In this document: positions 1 to 9,413 of the stretch, piece by piece
Position numbering within the stretch: the stretch's first letter is position 1
How the letters are laid out: every line of letters starts with the position of its first letter
Source: Aquabacterium sp.
GTDB taxonomy: Bacteria > Pseudomonadota > Gammaproteobacteria > Burkholderiales > Burkholderiaceae_C
Direction: 5' to 3'
Length of the DNA stretch: 64,000 nucleotides
Assembly: GCF_029946005.1 (NCBI RefSeq)
Contig: NZ_JAQSDR010000015.1
Coordinates: 228,280-292,279 of the forward strand
Made by a program: the position numbers and the translations under genes
The notes under the pieces: generated by a model
What the model saw: the letters and a program-made list of their open reading frames with translations, nothing else
Databases searched by the model: none
What the model was told of the DNA's origin: nothing

Positions 1-2
1 TG

Positions 3-431
3 CGCCGCCCCGGGATCGAAGCCTATTTGCAGGCCGATGATTTCGCCAAGATGTGGTCCTTCTTTGAGCGCTTTGGCGGCGCCACCTGGCTCACGCCCGC
101 GCTGCGCGATCAATACCGCCAGGCCTGGTCGGCGGGCTTGAATGGCCCGCTGAATTACTACCGCGCCTCCCCCCTGCACCCGCCCACGGCGCCCACCGAC
201 GCGGTCATGCACTTGACGCTGCCCGAGGCCATGCTGCACGTGAACATCCCCACCACCGTGATCTGGGGCGAGGCCGACCTGGCCCTGCCGCCCAGCCTGC
301 TCGATGGGCTGGAGGCCTATGTGCCACACCTGCACGTCACCCGTTTGCCCGAGGCCACGCACTGGCTGGTGCATGAAGAGCCCGCCGCGGTGATCCACGC
401 CCTTCAAGCCGCCTTGAACCGATCCGCATGA
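3..431 (+). CDS. Alpha/beta hydrolase, C-terminal part (5' end outside window)
   Basis: The frame is open from the first base of the window, so the start lies upstream and only about 142 residues are visible. The visible part carries the late strands of an alpha/beta hydrolase fold: a strand followed by the acid-loop context VIWGEADLALPP, where the Asp is the probable catalytic acid, then the late His in EATHWLVHE. This pattern is typical of epoxide hydrolase or haloalkane dehalogenase-like hydrolases. The nucleophile region is not in the window, so the substrate cannot be inferred. The stop overlaps the start of the downstream sulfurtransferase in an ATGA arrangement, which suggests translational coupling and one operon. 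Confidence 0.8.
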   Translation, partial: RRPGIEAYLQADDFAKMWSFFERFGGATWLTPALRDQYRQAWSAGLNGPLNYYRASPLHPPTAPTDAVMHLTLPEAMLHVNIPTTVIWGEADLALPPSLLDGLEAYVPHLHVTRLPEATHWLVHEEPAAVIHALQAALNRSA

Positions 432-1279
432 GCCCCCTTCATCCACCTACCTTGATCTCGGCCGCTGAGCTGGCCGCCCTGTTGCCACAGGCTGGCACCG
501 ATGTGCTGGTGCTGGATTGCCGCTTCAGCCTGGCCGCCCCTGGCGCTGGTCAACAAGCCCATGCACGAGGCCATTTGCCCGGCGCCGTCTACGCCAACCT
601 GGACACGGATTTGTCAGGCCCCAAGACGGGCCTGAACGGCCGCCACCCGCAGCCCACGCCCGAGGCCTTCTTGGCCACTTTGCGCCGCTGGGGCCTGCAG
701 GCCCAGACCGAAGTCATCGCGTATGACGATGCTGGCGGGATGTTTGCGGCGCGCTTGTGGTGGATGCTGCGCTGGATGGGGCACCCGGCGGTGCGTGTGC
801 TGGATGGGGGGTGGGCGGCTTGGCAGGCGCACGGGGGTCCCGTCAGCACCGAGGGGTCTTCGCGCACTCCGTCGATGGCCTCATGGACCCCACACGACGA
901 ACACCTGACCCGCATCGACTTTGTTCAAGCCCACCTGGGCAACCGCGGCGTGATGCAACTGCTCGATGCCCGAGCGCCCGACCGGTTTCGCGGCGAGAAC
1001 GAAACGCTGGACCCGGTGGGTGGCCACATCCCGGGGGCCATCAACCGATTTTTTCAGCTGAACCTGGGGGCTGATGGGCGCTTCAAACCGGCGCAGGTGT
1101 TGCGCGATGAGTTCACGGCGCTGCTGGGCTCGCAGCCTGTCGGCACGGTGGTGCACCAATGCGGCTCGGGCGTCACGGCCTGCCACAACCTGCTGGCGAT
1201 GGAGCACGCGGGGTTGGCAGGCTCGCGGCTGTATGCGGGGTCGTGGAGCGAGTGGTGTGCGGACCAGGGGCGGCTTTAG
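428..1279 (+). CDS. sseA: 3-mercaptopyruvate/thiosulfate sulfurtransferase, tandem rhodanese
   Basis: A 283-residue protein with two rhodanese domains. The N-terminal domain (about 10-140) is inactive. The C-terminal domain (about 160-280) has the catalytic loop CGSGVTA with Cys245. The loop type CGSG(V/T)T is that of 3-mercaptopyruvate sulfurtransferases such as E. coli SseA rather than of classical rhodaneses (CRKGVT). Such enzymes move sulfane sulfur from 3-mercaptopyruvate to thiol or cyanide acceptors in the cytosol. The length matches the family. The ATG overlaps the stop of the upstream hydrolase by four bases. The gene converges on the TonB-C-like gene with only three bases between the stops. 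Confidence 0.9.
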   Translation: MSPLHPPTLISAAELAALLPQAGTDVLVLDCRFSLAAPGAGQQAHARGHLPGAVYANLDTDLSGPKTGLNGRHPQPTPEAFLATLRRWGLQAQTEVIAYDDAGGMFAARLWWMLRWMGHPAVRVLDGGWAAWQAHGGPVSTEGSSRTPSMASWTPHDEHLTRIDFVQAHLGNRGVMQLLDARAPDRFRGENETLDPVGGHIPGAINRFFQLNLGADGRFKPAQVLRDEFTALLGSQPVGTVVHQCGSGVTACHNLLAMEHAGLAGSRLYAGSWSEWCADQGRL

Positions 1280-1282
1280 GAT

Positions 1283-1885
1283 TCAGCCTTGCCCCAGGTT
1301 GTCAAAGTCCACCTCAACCCGGATCAGTGACTTGACGATGCGGCCCTTGACCTGGCCGGGCGTGAAGTGGGCGTTTTCAAAGGTGACGCGGGCCGCACGC
1401 TCCAGCACCTCCGGCAGAGGCACACCTTCGAATTCGATTCGGCCCACGCGGCCGTCAGCCTCGATGTACAGGTTCAAGACCACGGTGTAGCGGGCAGCGT
1501 CGTTGAAGGTTGCCGGGAACGGCAGCACCACCGGGGCGGTGGGCTGCGGGGCCACTGTCAGCCAGCGGCGGGGCACGTAGCCGGCCAGGTCGATGGCGCT
1601 GTCGCCATCTTGCACCGATGCTGTCGCCAGCCCGGGGCCGGGCTCGGTGTTCTCGGCCTGGCTTGCCGGGCTGATCGCCGAGTCCATCACCGCCGATTCA
1701 GACTGTGCCGCAGCTTGGTGGGAATCCGTATCCGCGACGCCGCCTGAGCGCAGACGGACCTGAACCGAGTGGCCTGGGCGGGTCTGCGCCTGCGCCTGGC
1801 CATCGGCCGGACGGCTGGCCCAGACCAGCATCGCCGCATGCAATGCGACGACCATGGCAATGCAGGCGCTCAACCGATGACGCAT
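1283..1885 (-). CDS. TonB C-terminal-domain-like protein at the end of the pilus operon
   Basis: A 200-residue protein with one N-terminal hydrophobic segment (about 5-25), a Ser/Ala/Gln-rich linker (about 30-110) and a C-terminal domain (about 125-195). The last domain contains YTVVLNLYIEADGRV and a FTPGQVKGR segment, which resembles the TonB C-terminal fold that contacts outer-membrane proteins. It starts 16 bases after the pilY1 stop on the same strand, so it is probably the last gene of the pilin operon. The usual proline-rich periplasmic spanner of true TonB is missing, so a role as a classical energy transducer is unlikely. An anchoring or envelope role with PilY1 is an inference. Confidence 0.65.
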   Translation of the reverse strand: MRHRLSACIAMVVALHAAMLVWASRPADGQAQAQTRPGHSVQVRLRSGGVADTDSHQAAAQSESAVMDSAISPASQAENTEPGPGLATASVQDGDSAIDLAGYVPRRWLTVAPQPTAPVVLPFPATFNDAARYTVVLNLYIEADGRVGRIEFEGVPLPEVLERAARVTFENAHFTPGQVKGRIVKSLIRVEVDFDNLGQG

Positions 1886-1901
1886 CGCCGACTCGGGCCG
1901 T

Positions 1902-4900
1902 TCAGTTGTTGATCAACTCGCGCCAGGCTGCGCGCTTGAATCCACCACCACCGGGAACCTTGTCTTCGTCTTTGATGTCGTCCCAGGTGATGCTGCCATC
2001 GCGGTTGCGCCCCCCGATCTTGATCCTGCCATCGACGATGGCGATCAAGCCCCCGACCCCGGACGTCGACCCCAGGTAAGAGCCGATGCCCCCCAGGCCA
2101 CTGACGGCCGATCCCGTTTTCTGATCGAAGATGTACCGCCAGCCAGTTTCGCCCGAAGCCGTGCAACTGCTCGTGCCTGGTATGACGGAATAGGCCACCA
2201 GAATGCCGTAGTCCGCTTTCATGTTGATGGCCACCCGTTCTTTGCTGGTGGGCAGGTCAACACGCCAGCCCGCCACCCCGGCCGCCGACAGGTTGACCGC
2301 GTTGGTCGAGGCGGTTCTGACCGAACCCGTGGTGATCACCGTTTGCTGGACCACGGCCCCGTTGGCCCGCACATCGCCCCAGTCCGAGGCGGTCAAGGGA
2401 TCCTTGATCGCGTAGATAGCTTGCTGGGTGGCGTCGCTCAGGTCGGGGGTGCCGAGGTAACGGCCCGTGGCCACGAACACCATGGGGTACTTCACGGTGC
2501 CGTACTTCACATACGACAGTTCGGGACGAGTTGTGATGGGCTGTGGCGCCGCAGCGCTGGAGCCGACCAGGAAGGACGCTAGGCGCTGCGCCTTGCCGTT
2601 GGGCGCCACCACATTGTCAATGTCGAAGCGCCACAAGTTGCCCAGCAAATCCCCACCATAGAAGCGCGAGGCGGTGTTGTTCGATGGCGAATCAATCCAG
2701 GCATTGATTCGCGCCAGCCCGCTGGGCGTGCCCACCGTGCCAGCCGGCGTGGTGCCAGAGGTGTAGGTCGGGATCTTGGCCAGTTGCACACCGGTGTTGG
2801 CGTTGAGCACGTACAGGTAGCCGTTGCCGGTGTTGTTGTAGCCCGAGGCGAACACCACCACCCAGGTGCCATCGGCACGTTTGGTGATGATGGGATCCCC
2901 GTAGGTCAGGCCCAGGTCCGGATCCTTGGCGTCGGTGGCGGTGACGCTGGCCGCGCCTTGCGTGAACTCCCAAAGCACCGAAGGACTGGCCGGATTGGTG
3001 ATGTCCAGGGCGTAGTAGCCCTTGCCTCCGGCATTGAAACCGCCCACCAGGATGGACTTCCAGGTGCTGCCGACCACGATGTCGCCCACGATCGGCGAGC
3101 CATCCACGGAATACTGGTGGTAGTTGCCATAGTCGGCATTCGCCAGGCGCCCCAACTTGGGCATCACGGCCGTGGGCACGAACGCCCACAGCTCGACCCC
3201 CATGTCCGCCCGCTCGCCAGAAAAGGCATGCAACATGCCATCGTTGCCCCCCACGTACACCACGGCGCGGCGCAATGCTTTGGCGGTTTTGAAAGCGGCA
3301 TAGCCAGCATCGATGTAGCCAAAGGGTGGTGCCGCCAAATACACCGGTTCGCTGTTGATGATGTCGCCCAAGGCGCTGACCCGTCCGCGGAACAAGGGGT
3401 TGGCGGCATTGCTCTCTTCATAGGTGTTCACGCCGCGCAACCAGTTGACCAGGTTGGTACCGTTGTTGGCCAGGGTGAGTTGCCCTGCCGACAAGGCCGT
3501 GCACTGCTGCGGATAGATCGTGACTGAATCCGACACCGACTTGCTGCAGAAGTTGGTGAAGTTCGTGTTCAGGCCATCGGTGGTGAGGTTGGTGGAATTG
3601 AAGGCCACCAAGGTCGTCGTGCCAGGTTTTCGGTAGTAGATGTTGCGCCGATCCGTGGCATTGGCGCCGCGCAGCGCGAGGTTGTCAACCCCCGCCTGGG
3701 CCGATCCGGCCAGTGGCGTGGTCGAAATGGTGCCATTGGAAGCCACTGTGTAGGCGACCATGTCGCCGGTCCAGTCCACCGTGGTGTACGAGGTCGCGAA
3801 GGCCAAGTTGTCATTGCCCGACGGCTTGGCGGAGCTGATCGCCAACGCAGCACCGGCGCCAGGCGTCTTTCCCATGCCCGCCAAGGCGCCACTCAAAGCC
3901 ACGGTCAGGTCGGTGGCGTTGTTGGCGCCAAAGTACTGACCCCGGCCATTGACCGCCGCGTGCCACAAATCATCCACGGTGGTGACCGAACCGGAAACCG
4001 GCGCAGGCCACAGCAAACTCCCCGCGAGCAATTTGTAGTAACTCGAGGTGGGATCCGTCGCGTGATCCAGGTAGTAGCGGTCGTACGTCAAGGCCCCGTT
4101 GACGCCCAGCCCCAGCGTGAACGTGGTCATGTGCTGCCAGGTGGCCGTGTCGCGGCCAGACACGGTGAGCAAGCTGTTGTCACACACATCGGTGCCCAGG
4201 GCCCCGGTGCAGTTGGCCAGGGCGCTGGTGCGCAGGTCGGTCATGTAGTAGTACTGGGCCACGTCGGCCAGGGTGTTGGAGCTGCCGCCCGAGCCGCCAG
4301 TCACCGTGGTGGTGGGGCCGCCGGTCGTGGTGCCCAGCACCACCGTGGTGGGTGAGCTCGTGGCCGTGGCCGTGGCCGGGCCTGAGGCATAGGGGCCGCC
4401 ATTGGAGGCCGGCCGGGATGCGCCAGTGCTGATGCAGGACGAGGACGTGGCGCTGGCGTAGCCCGAGGTGGTCGGCCATGAGGCCAAGGCAGGCGCCGAT
4501 GGCGATGGGTCGGTGGTGGTGGTGCTGGACCCGGCAGGCCCCGTCACCGCCGTGCTGGAGCTTTGCACGCCCGCCGTGGTGGTGGTGGTCACCGTGGTGG
4601 TGGTGACAAAGTCCTGCAACTGCACACGCGTGCCACTGACCGACGGCGTAACCGCCAAGGCGGTGGTGGTTTTCTTGACCGGAGAGAAGCACGAGCAACC
4701 ACTGGCCGGGGAGAAGCAACTGCCCACGCTGTACGTGTAACCCTCATAGGTGTACTTCTGAGCCACCGTCACGGCGGTGTTGGTTTGCCGTTGCTCGCTG
4801 ACCGTGGACACCGTTTGCGACGTGGACGTGGCGCCATCGCTGAAGGGTCGCACATCCGCGCCGTCTTGCTGTCCGATGTCGGTGGTGCCGTTCAGTTGTT

Positions 4901-6206
4901 TGGGGTTGCTGCCGTCGTTCCAGTAGCCATCGGTGGACAGGAAGGCGTAGCTGCGCTGACAGGCGTACTGCATCGGATCATAGGTTTGCCCTGAGACCTT
5001 CTTGGCAAAGTAGCGGCCGGCCTTGGACAAGGCGGTGCGCAGCGGGGTGCCGCCATTGGGCGTGGCGTTGTAAAGCCGCTCCATGAACAGGCTGCGCTGA
5101 GCGCTGTCGTAGTCCCGAACGTTCAAAAAAGCATTGCCCGCCGAGATGGTGGACAGCGTGTTGCTTTCAGTGATGCCCGTGTTGTTGATGGTCGAAAAAC
5201 CCACGCGGTAGCGATTGGTCAAGGGCTGGAAGGCGCGGCCTGCGGCGGTGCGCGTCATCAGCATGCGAGTGCGGTAGTACTGGTACCAGTTGGCGTAGTT
5301 CTGCGCTTCACTCGATCCCGCGGTCACCACCACCCCGGTGAACTTGCCATCGCCCGCTTCACCCGCGGGGTTGCCTGGATGGCTGATGCACTCGTTCTTG
5401 AAGGTGGTATTGCTCACGCCCGAGGTGGTGTAGGTCCAGCCCATCTTGGTCTGGGCACCCGTGTACCTGTAGTAAGTGCTGTTCGCCAGGTTGTCAACCT
5501 GCAGTTCGTTCACCTTCCAATCAGCGGCCGAGTCGGTACCGTTGTAGCTGGTCACATTGATGGTGATGGTCCGGGTGCAAGAGAACAGGCAAATGCCGGC
5601 ATTGGCGACGTTGGTGACGGTGCCGATGACCCAATGGTTCTCATCGTTGGCATCCACCGCCGTGATCACGTCACCCACAGACCAAGGCGGCAAACCGCCC
5701 AAGAAGTTGAAGCCATTGAACAGGCCCGCCAGAAAGCCACTCGTGAACTCAAACGATTTGCTGCCCGTCCCCGTGGTGACATTGCTGCCGCTGTAGTAAG
5801 CGGTGCCGCCGCTCAGCGTGGGGCCAAAACCGTTGGGATTGGCAGCGGAAAAACTGGCATTGGGAAAGCTTGAGCCATCTGCCTTCAAAGGGGGTGAGTA
5901 GGTGAACGTCGGGTCATACGCCACGCCATTGCACTGGGCGGACTTGTAGCCATACGTGGTGGTGTAGCTGGAGGCGGCGGTGTTGACGTCGTCGGGCATG
6001 TAGTCCCAACCCATGCTGCCGGAGTTGTCCAGCACAAACAGGATGTTGGGCTTGGTGCTGGTAGTTGACATGGTGGCCAGCGGTTCATTGGCGATGCTGG
6101 TGGTGGCGGCCATGACCTGGGTGGGCGCGCCCAGCAACAGGCCGGACACCGTCAACCAGGCGGCCAGCAGCCAGGTTTGGGCTCGCGATGAAGTGGGCTT
6201 GTTCAT
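1902..6206 (-). CDS. pilY1: PilY1/PilC type IV pilus tip-associated adhesin
   Basis: A 1,434-residue protein. The chosen ATG at 6206 begins a signal peptide (MNKPTSS, then a hydrophobic run ending near residue 33), with an AAGGA-type ribosome site upstream; the open frame extends 44 codons further but overlaps pilX. A von Willebrand A domain starts near residue 53 with an intact MIDAS-type DNSGS (60-64). A Ser/Thr-rich middle section is followed by the C-terminal PilC/PilY1 beta-propeller (about 950-1400; VVYVGGNDGMLHAF and related blades). PilY1 sits at the pilus tip or outer membrane and supports pilus assembly, adhesion and surface sensing. Minor pilin genes lie directly upstream, as is typical. 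Confidence 0.93.
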   Translation of the reverse strand: MNKPTSSRAQTWLLAAWLTVSGLLLGAPTQVMAATTSIANEPLATMSTTSTKPNILFVLDNSGSMGWDYMPDDVNTAASSYTTTYGYKSAQCNGVAYDPTFTYSPPLKADGSSFPNASFSAANPNGFGPTLSGGTAYYSGSNVTTGTGSKSFEFTSGFLAGLFNGFNFLGGLPPWSVGDVITAVDANDENHWVIGTVTNVANAGICLFSCTRTITINVTSYNGTDSAADWKVNELQVDNLANSTYYRYTGAQTKMGWTYTTSGVSNTTFKNECISHPGNPAGEAGDGKFTGVVVTAGSSEAQNYANWYQYYRTRMLMTRTAAGRAFQPLTNRYRVGFSTINNTGITESNTLSTISAGNAFLNVRDYDSAQRSLFMERLYNATPNGGTPLRTALSKAGRYFAKKVSGQTYDPMQYACQRSYAFLSTDGYWNDGSNPKQLNGTTDIGQQDGADVRPFSDGATSTSQTVSTVSEQRQTNTAVTVAQKYTYEGYTYSVGSCFSPASGCSCFSPVKKTTTALAVTPSVSGTRVQLQDFVTTTTVTTTTTAGVQSSSTAVTGPAGSSTTTTDPSPSAPALASWPTTSGYASATSSSCISTGASRPASNGGPYASGPATATATSSPTTVVLGTTTGGPTTTVTGGSGGSSNTLADVAQYYYMTDLRTSALANCTGALGTDVCDNSLLTVSGRDTATWQHMTTFTLGLGVNGALTYDRYYLDHATDPTSSYYKLLAGSLLWPAPVSGSVTTVDDLWHAAVNGRGQYFGANNATDLTVALSGALAGMGKTPGAGAALAISSAKPSGNDNLAFATSYTTVDWTGDMVAYTVASNGTISTTPLAGSAQAGVDNLALRGANATDRRNIYYRKPGTTTLVAFNSTNLTTDGLNTNFTNFCSKSVSDSVTIYPQQCTALSAGQLTLANNGTNLVNWLRGVNTYEESNAANPLFRGRVSALGDIINSEPVYLAAPPFGYIDAGYAAFKTAKALRRAVVYVGGNDGMLHAFSGERADMGVELWAFVPTAVMPKLGRLANADYGNYHQYSVDGSPIVGDIVVGSTWKSILVGGFNAGGKGYYALDITNPASPSVLWEFTQGAASVTATDAKDPDLGLTYGDPIITKRADGTWVVVFASGYNNTGNGYLYVLNANTGVQLAKIPTYTSGTTPAGTVGTPSGLARINAWIDSPSNNTASRFYGGDLLGNLWRFDIDNVVAPNGKAQRLASFLVGSSAAAPQPITTRPELSYVKYGTVKYPMVFVATGRYLGTPDLSDATQQAIYAIKDPLTASDWGDVRANGAVVQQTVITTGSVRTASTNAVNLSAAGVAGWRVDLPTSKERVAINMKADYGILVAYSVIPGTSSCTASGETGWRYIFDQKTGSAVSGLGGIGSYLGSTSGVGGLIAIVDGRIKIGGRNRDGSITWDDIKDEDKVPGGGGFKRAAWRELINN

Positions 6207-6232
6207 GATGGTTCGACCTGTCCTTTCAGACC

Positions 6233-6877
6233 TTAGTACTGCACGATCGTTTCCGTGAAGCTGGTGGTATCGCGCGAGCCAGTGACTCGCACCACGATTC
6301 GAAAATACTGGCCGATGGCCGAGCCTTCGGCCGCGCATTTGCCACCGCCGGCCGAGCAGGCTCCATTGCTGGAGGGTTCACCGCCTGACGAGGTCAATGG
6401 CTGAGCACAGTTGCTGGTGCTGAGCGCACCGGCGCTTTGGCACAAGCGGAAGATGATGTATTGGGCGGTGTTGCCATTGCTGATGGCGCCAACATCATTG
6501 GGCTTCAGGCAGGCGGCATACGAGCCCCCGCAGTCGTTGCCGCCCCAGTCCACCAAGGTGCGGGTGGCCGGTGATCCCAACTGCCCGGTGACGTCCAGGT
6601 TGATTGGCGCATTGGCGTAGTAACCTACGCGTTCCGCCGAGTTCGCGGTCAGATCACGCCCGGCTTCGGTCAGCAAGGTCGTGGCCGCGCGCGTGGCACG
6701 CTCTGCCGAGGCGGTGGCGTCCTGCTGGAAGCCGATGTTGCCCAGGATCCGCGAGCCTGAATCCACCGACCGCACCAGCGCAATAGCCGCCAACATCATG
6801 GAGACCAGGGTGATCATGGCGAAAATCAGGGAAGCGCCTCTCTGACGGCCCTTGGGCGCGCGTGGGGTATTCATCAT
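6233..6877 (-). CDS. pilX: Minor type IV pilin assembly protein PilX
   Basis: A 214-residue protein starting at ATG 6877, whose start overlaps the pilW stop (ATGATGA). The N-terminus has a basic leader ending in RQRGASLIF and a long hydrophobic helix (about 15-37), as in PilX_N-domain proteins. The glycine at the leader junction fits a prepilin peptidase site; the Glu5 of major pilins is absent, as in many PilX proteins. The C-terminal region is Ser/Gly-rich with several cysteines (likely disulfides). It probably forms part of the priming complex with PilV, PilW, FimT and PilY1. Confidence 0.85.
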   Translation of the reverse strand: MMNTPRAPKGRQRGASLIFAMITLVSMMLAAIALVRSVDSGSRILGNIGFQQDATASAERATRAATTLLTEAGRDLTANSAERVGYYANAPINLDVTGQLGSPATRTLVDWGGNDCGGSYAACLKPNDVGAISNGNTAQYIIFRLCQSAGALSTSNCAQPLTSSGGEPSSNGACSAGGGKCAAEGSAIGQYFRIVVRVTGSRDTTSFTETIVQY

Positions 6878-7953
6878 TGGTTCCACACCACGTTGCGCAT
6901 GGGCACCACCGTCTCGAAGACCTTGTAGCGGTACTTCTTCCAGTTTGCCGAGTCTGAAGGGCTGACATCCAGCGTCACGCATTTGCTGGATCCCTTGCAC
7001 GTCTCGCTGCCGGTGACCGCGGCCAGGGGGCCTACATCCCAGACCAGCGAGCTCGTGACGTCTTCTTTCTCTCTTTGCGCGCTGCGCGCCACAATCAGCA
7101 GACGGATCCCTTTCACCAGACGCCATTCCGCGCTGTCGAGCGGGGCCACGGTGTCGTACCGCACCACAGGACCTTCGGCCACCGCGGCTTTGCCGTACAG
7201 CGCCTTGAGCAGCACGATCTGCGGGAACATGTCTCGCGCGTCGCCCGCCCCCAACTCCTGGCCCCGCAAGGTCCAGGTTAATGGGTTGACGGAGTAAACC
7301 CGCCGCACCGGCGCGCTGCCCAGGTTGAGCAAGGCGCTGCCCGCCGGGTAGCCCGTGGTGGGCATGATGAAGGACAGTGCCTTGTTCCAGTTGCTGGTGT
7401 TGGCAATCTGGATCTGCGTGGTGCTGTCGGAGGCCGAACTGGTGGCCTGGAACAAGGTGCAGTCGTTGCCGCCAGCTGGCCAGCTGGCGGAGACGGCCAC
7501 CAGCATGTCGCCCGTCGACACGCCCCAGGTCGAAGGCACGGTGAACGACACGTCCGTTCGGGCGTGGTCCACCGACACCTTGAGCGGCACCGAGTAGTCG
7601 CTGCCCTGGCTGTACAACACGGTCAGGGTGTCCGATGCGCCGCTGGCGCCAAAGGCGATGTGGACCGGCACCAGCGGCGCACTGCTGAGCACGGTGGTGC
7701 CGTTGTTCTGCGCGGTGGTGGGGCAACCCACAGCGGCGGGCATGGCCGACAAGCCATACCCGGCCATCTGGATGTCTCGCTGCAATGCATACAGGGCCAA
7801 GGCCCCCGTCACCTGGGCATCGCTGCCACTGGTGGTGGTGCGCTTGTTGCCTTCGGATTGCAGGAACACCTGGGCGATCACCAGGGTGGTCAGCAAGCCC
7901 AGGGCCACGGCCACCATCAGCTCGATCAGGGTGAAACCGCGCGCGCGCTTCAT
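6874..7953 (-). CDS. pilW: Minor type IV pilin assembly protein PilW
   Basis: A 359-residue protein. The ATG at 7953 gives a classical class III prepilin leader, MKRARG followed by FTLIELMVAVALGL, with Glu at +5 after the cleavage site. Longer in-frame starts lie inside pilV and are rejected. The length and the large C-terminal globular part fit PilW, a minor pilin of the type IV pilus priming complex. It overlaps pilV by four bases upstream and pilX by four bases downstream, so translation of the three is likely coupled. Confidence 0.88.
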   Translation of the reverse strand: MKRARGFTLIELMVAVALGLLTTLVIAQVFLQSEGNKRTTTSGSDAQVTGALALYALQRDIQMAGYGLSAMPAAVGCPTTAQNNGTTVLSSAPLVPVHIAFGASGASDTLTVLYSQGSDYSVPLKVSVDHARTDVSFTVPSTWGVSTGDMLVAVSASWPAGGNDCTLFQATSSASDSTTQIQIANTSNWNKALSFIMPTTGYPAGSALLNLGSAPVRRVYSVNPLTWTLRGQELGAGDARDMFPQIVLLKALYGKAAVAEGPVVRYDTVAPLDSAEWRLVKGIRLLIVARSAQREKEDVTSSLVWDVGPLAAVTGSETCKGSSKCVTLDVSPSDSANWKKYRYKVFETVVPMRNVVWNQ

Positions 7954-8363
7954 GGCTTGATGCTCGTGGACATCACGTATTGGTGGGCATCCCCATTGGG
8001 AGGCCGCCACGTGATGGTGATGGAGACGTCGCCTAACTTGGCTGCATCGACCGTTTCCACAGTGACGAGCGGTGCGGTGTTGTTGGTGGGCAAGGTTTGC
8101 TGCACTTTGGCCAACCACATGGCGCATTGCGTGTTGCTGGCGCAGCTGCCGGTGGTGTAGCTGCCCAGGTTGTTCACATCGGCCCACATGAGCCCGACCA
8201 GTTCGGTCGCCAGGTAACTGGCCTCCGTCCTGGCCTTGGCCTCGGTCTGCGCGCGGGTCATGGCCGCCTGCAGGGCCACCAAGGCCACCACGCCCACGGA
8301 AAAGATCAGCACGCTGATCAACACCTCGATCAGCATGAAACCGGTTTGCCGAGGTCTGCGCAT
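7950..8363 (-). CDS. pilV: Minor type IV pilin modification protein PilV
   Basis: A 137-residue protein whose ATG at 8363 gives the prepilin leader MRRPRQTG followed by FMLIEVLISVLIFSVGVVAL, including Glu at +5. This is the PilV/GspI-type N-terminus. The start is placed immediately after the leader because the 28 upstream codons overlap fimT. It lies seven bases after the fimT stop and overlaps pilW by four bases. The C-terminal region has paired cysteines consistent with a minor pilin head domain. Confidence 0.87.
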   Translation of the reverse strand: MRRPRQTGFMLIEVLISVLIFSVGVVALVALQAAMTRAQTEAKARTEASYLATELVGLMWADVNNLGSYTTGSCASNTQCAMWLAKVQQTLPTNNTAPLVTVETVDAAKLGDVSITITWRPPNGDAHQYVMSTSIKP

Positions 8364-8370
8364 GGCCTTC

Positions 8371-8970
8371 TTAATTGGTGACACTGTTGTTGCAGGCGCG
8401 GGTGTCGCCGCTGTTGGCGAGCACGCGCGTATCGCACATGCGGCCAATGCCCCCCAGGGACACTTCGACCTGCAGGGGGTAAGTTCCGTCCGCGCTGGTC
8501 ACCGCGATGCGGCGAATGGCCGTCGCAGTGGAGGCGTTCGCAATTTGCCCAAAGCCGTTGAAGGTGATGGACGTGGCCGCAGCGTCGGCGGCATTCGTGG
8601 CGGACACGGTGGCCCCGCCGCCATCGGCCACGGCGCCTTTGGCCACCACCATGGGCGATGTGGTCGTGGACGGGGTGTCATGGCAATGGCTGGTGGGCGC
8701 CTCCTGGCTGACCACCCACGAGCCGCTGCTGGATGACAGCGTGCACCCGCTGGTCAGGTTAGAGACCAGGGAGAAAGTCACCGGCCGGTTCAGGCGCACC
8801 GCTTCCATGCGCGCCTGTTGCAAGCCATTCTGAATGGATTCAGCCGTGTTGCGCACGCGGGAGTTGCGGATCCAGTCGCCCACACTGGGCATGGCGGCCG
8901 CCATCAGGATGCCCATGATGGCGATCGTGACCACCACCTCGATCATGGAGATGCCGCGTTGCGTTTTCAT
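8371..8970 (-). CDS. fimT: FimT/GspH-family minor pseudopilin
   Basis: A 199-residue protein with leader MKTQRG followed by ISMIEVVVTIAIMGILMAAA, a prepilin peptidase site with Glu at +5. The following RNSRVRNTAESIQNGLQQAR segment matches the GspH/FimT helix that precedes the beta-rich head. FimT-type minor pilins join the pilus priming complex, and some bind DNA for natural transformation; which applies here is not shown by sequence. Only two bases separate it from the pilE-like gene upstream. Confidence 0.85.
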   Translation of the reverse strand: MKTQRGISMIEVVVTIAIMGILMAAAMPSVGDWIRNSRVRNTAESIQNGLQQARMEAVRLNRPVTFSLVSNLTSGCTLSSSSGSWVVSQEAPTSHCHDTPSTTTSPMVVAKGAVADGGGATVSATNAADAAATSITFNGFGQIANASTATAIRRIAVTSADGTYPLQVEVSLGGIGRMCDTRVLANSGDTRACNNSVTN

Positions 8971-8972
8971 GA

Positions 8973-9413
8973 TCAGCAGTCCGTGGTGGACTTTTTGGCC
9001 CAGCAGTCGTTCAAGGTAACGGTGCTGCCTTTGAACTTCGTCGTGACCTTCAGTCCAGCCTCATTGATGGTGTAGGCGTCGCCACTGGTCGGTGTACCTG
9101 CCGCGCCAGTCGCCGTGAATGTGTAAGTCGAGGCCGTGCCGGCGCACGTGTACGAAAAATACTTGCTCGACGATGCCACGCATGGCGTGTTCGTCCCCAC
9201 GTAAGACCGGTTGTCTTGGTAGGACTGCTCCATCCGGACTTGCATCGACGACAACATCGAGAAGCCTTCCGCCAAATCCCCACGCCGGATGTAGTCCGTG
9301 TATGCCGGATACGCCACCGCCGACAAAATGCCGATGATGGCCACCACGATCATCAATTCGATCAGGGTGAAGCCCCGCGCCAAACGGCGAGAAACAGACA
9401 GTTCATTTTTCAT
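8973..9413 (-). CDS. pilE: Type IV pilin PilE-like (first gene of the minor pilin operon)
   Basis: A 146-residue protein starting at ATG 9413, with a GAGGTG ribosome site a few bases upstream; a start 20 codons further out is possible but adds no recognisable sequence. The leader ends RRLARG and is followed by [24 protein letters not shown], the canonical type IVa pilin N-terminus. A C-terminal disulfide loop is supported by Cys in DCWAKK and the terminal DC. In betaproteobacteria this gene heads the fimT-pilV-pilW-pilX-pilY1 operon and is usually PilE, a minor pilin; a role as the major subunit cannot be excluded. Confidence 0.85.
   Translation of the reverse strand: MKNELSVSRRLARGFTLIELMIVVAIIGILSAVAYPAYTDYIRRGDLAEGFSMLSSMQVRMEQSYQDNRSYVGTNTPCVASSSKYFSYTCAGTASTYTFTATGAAGTPTSGDAYTINEAGLKVTTKFKGSTVTLNDCWAKKSTTDC

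Noticed and set aside
4300..4640. Short CCACC/GGTGG-rich repeats as a possible CRISPR or regulatory repeat
   Set aside because: They encode the Ser/Thr-rich section of PilY1; spacing is irregular and there are no spacers.
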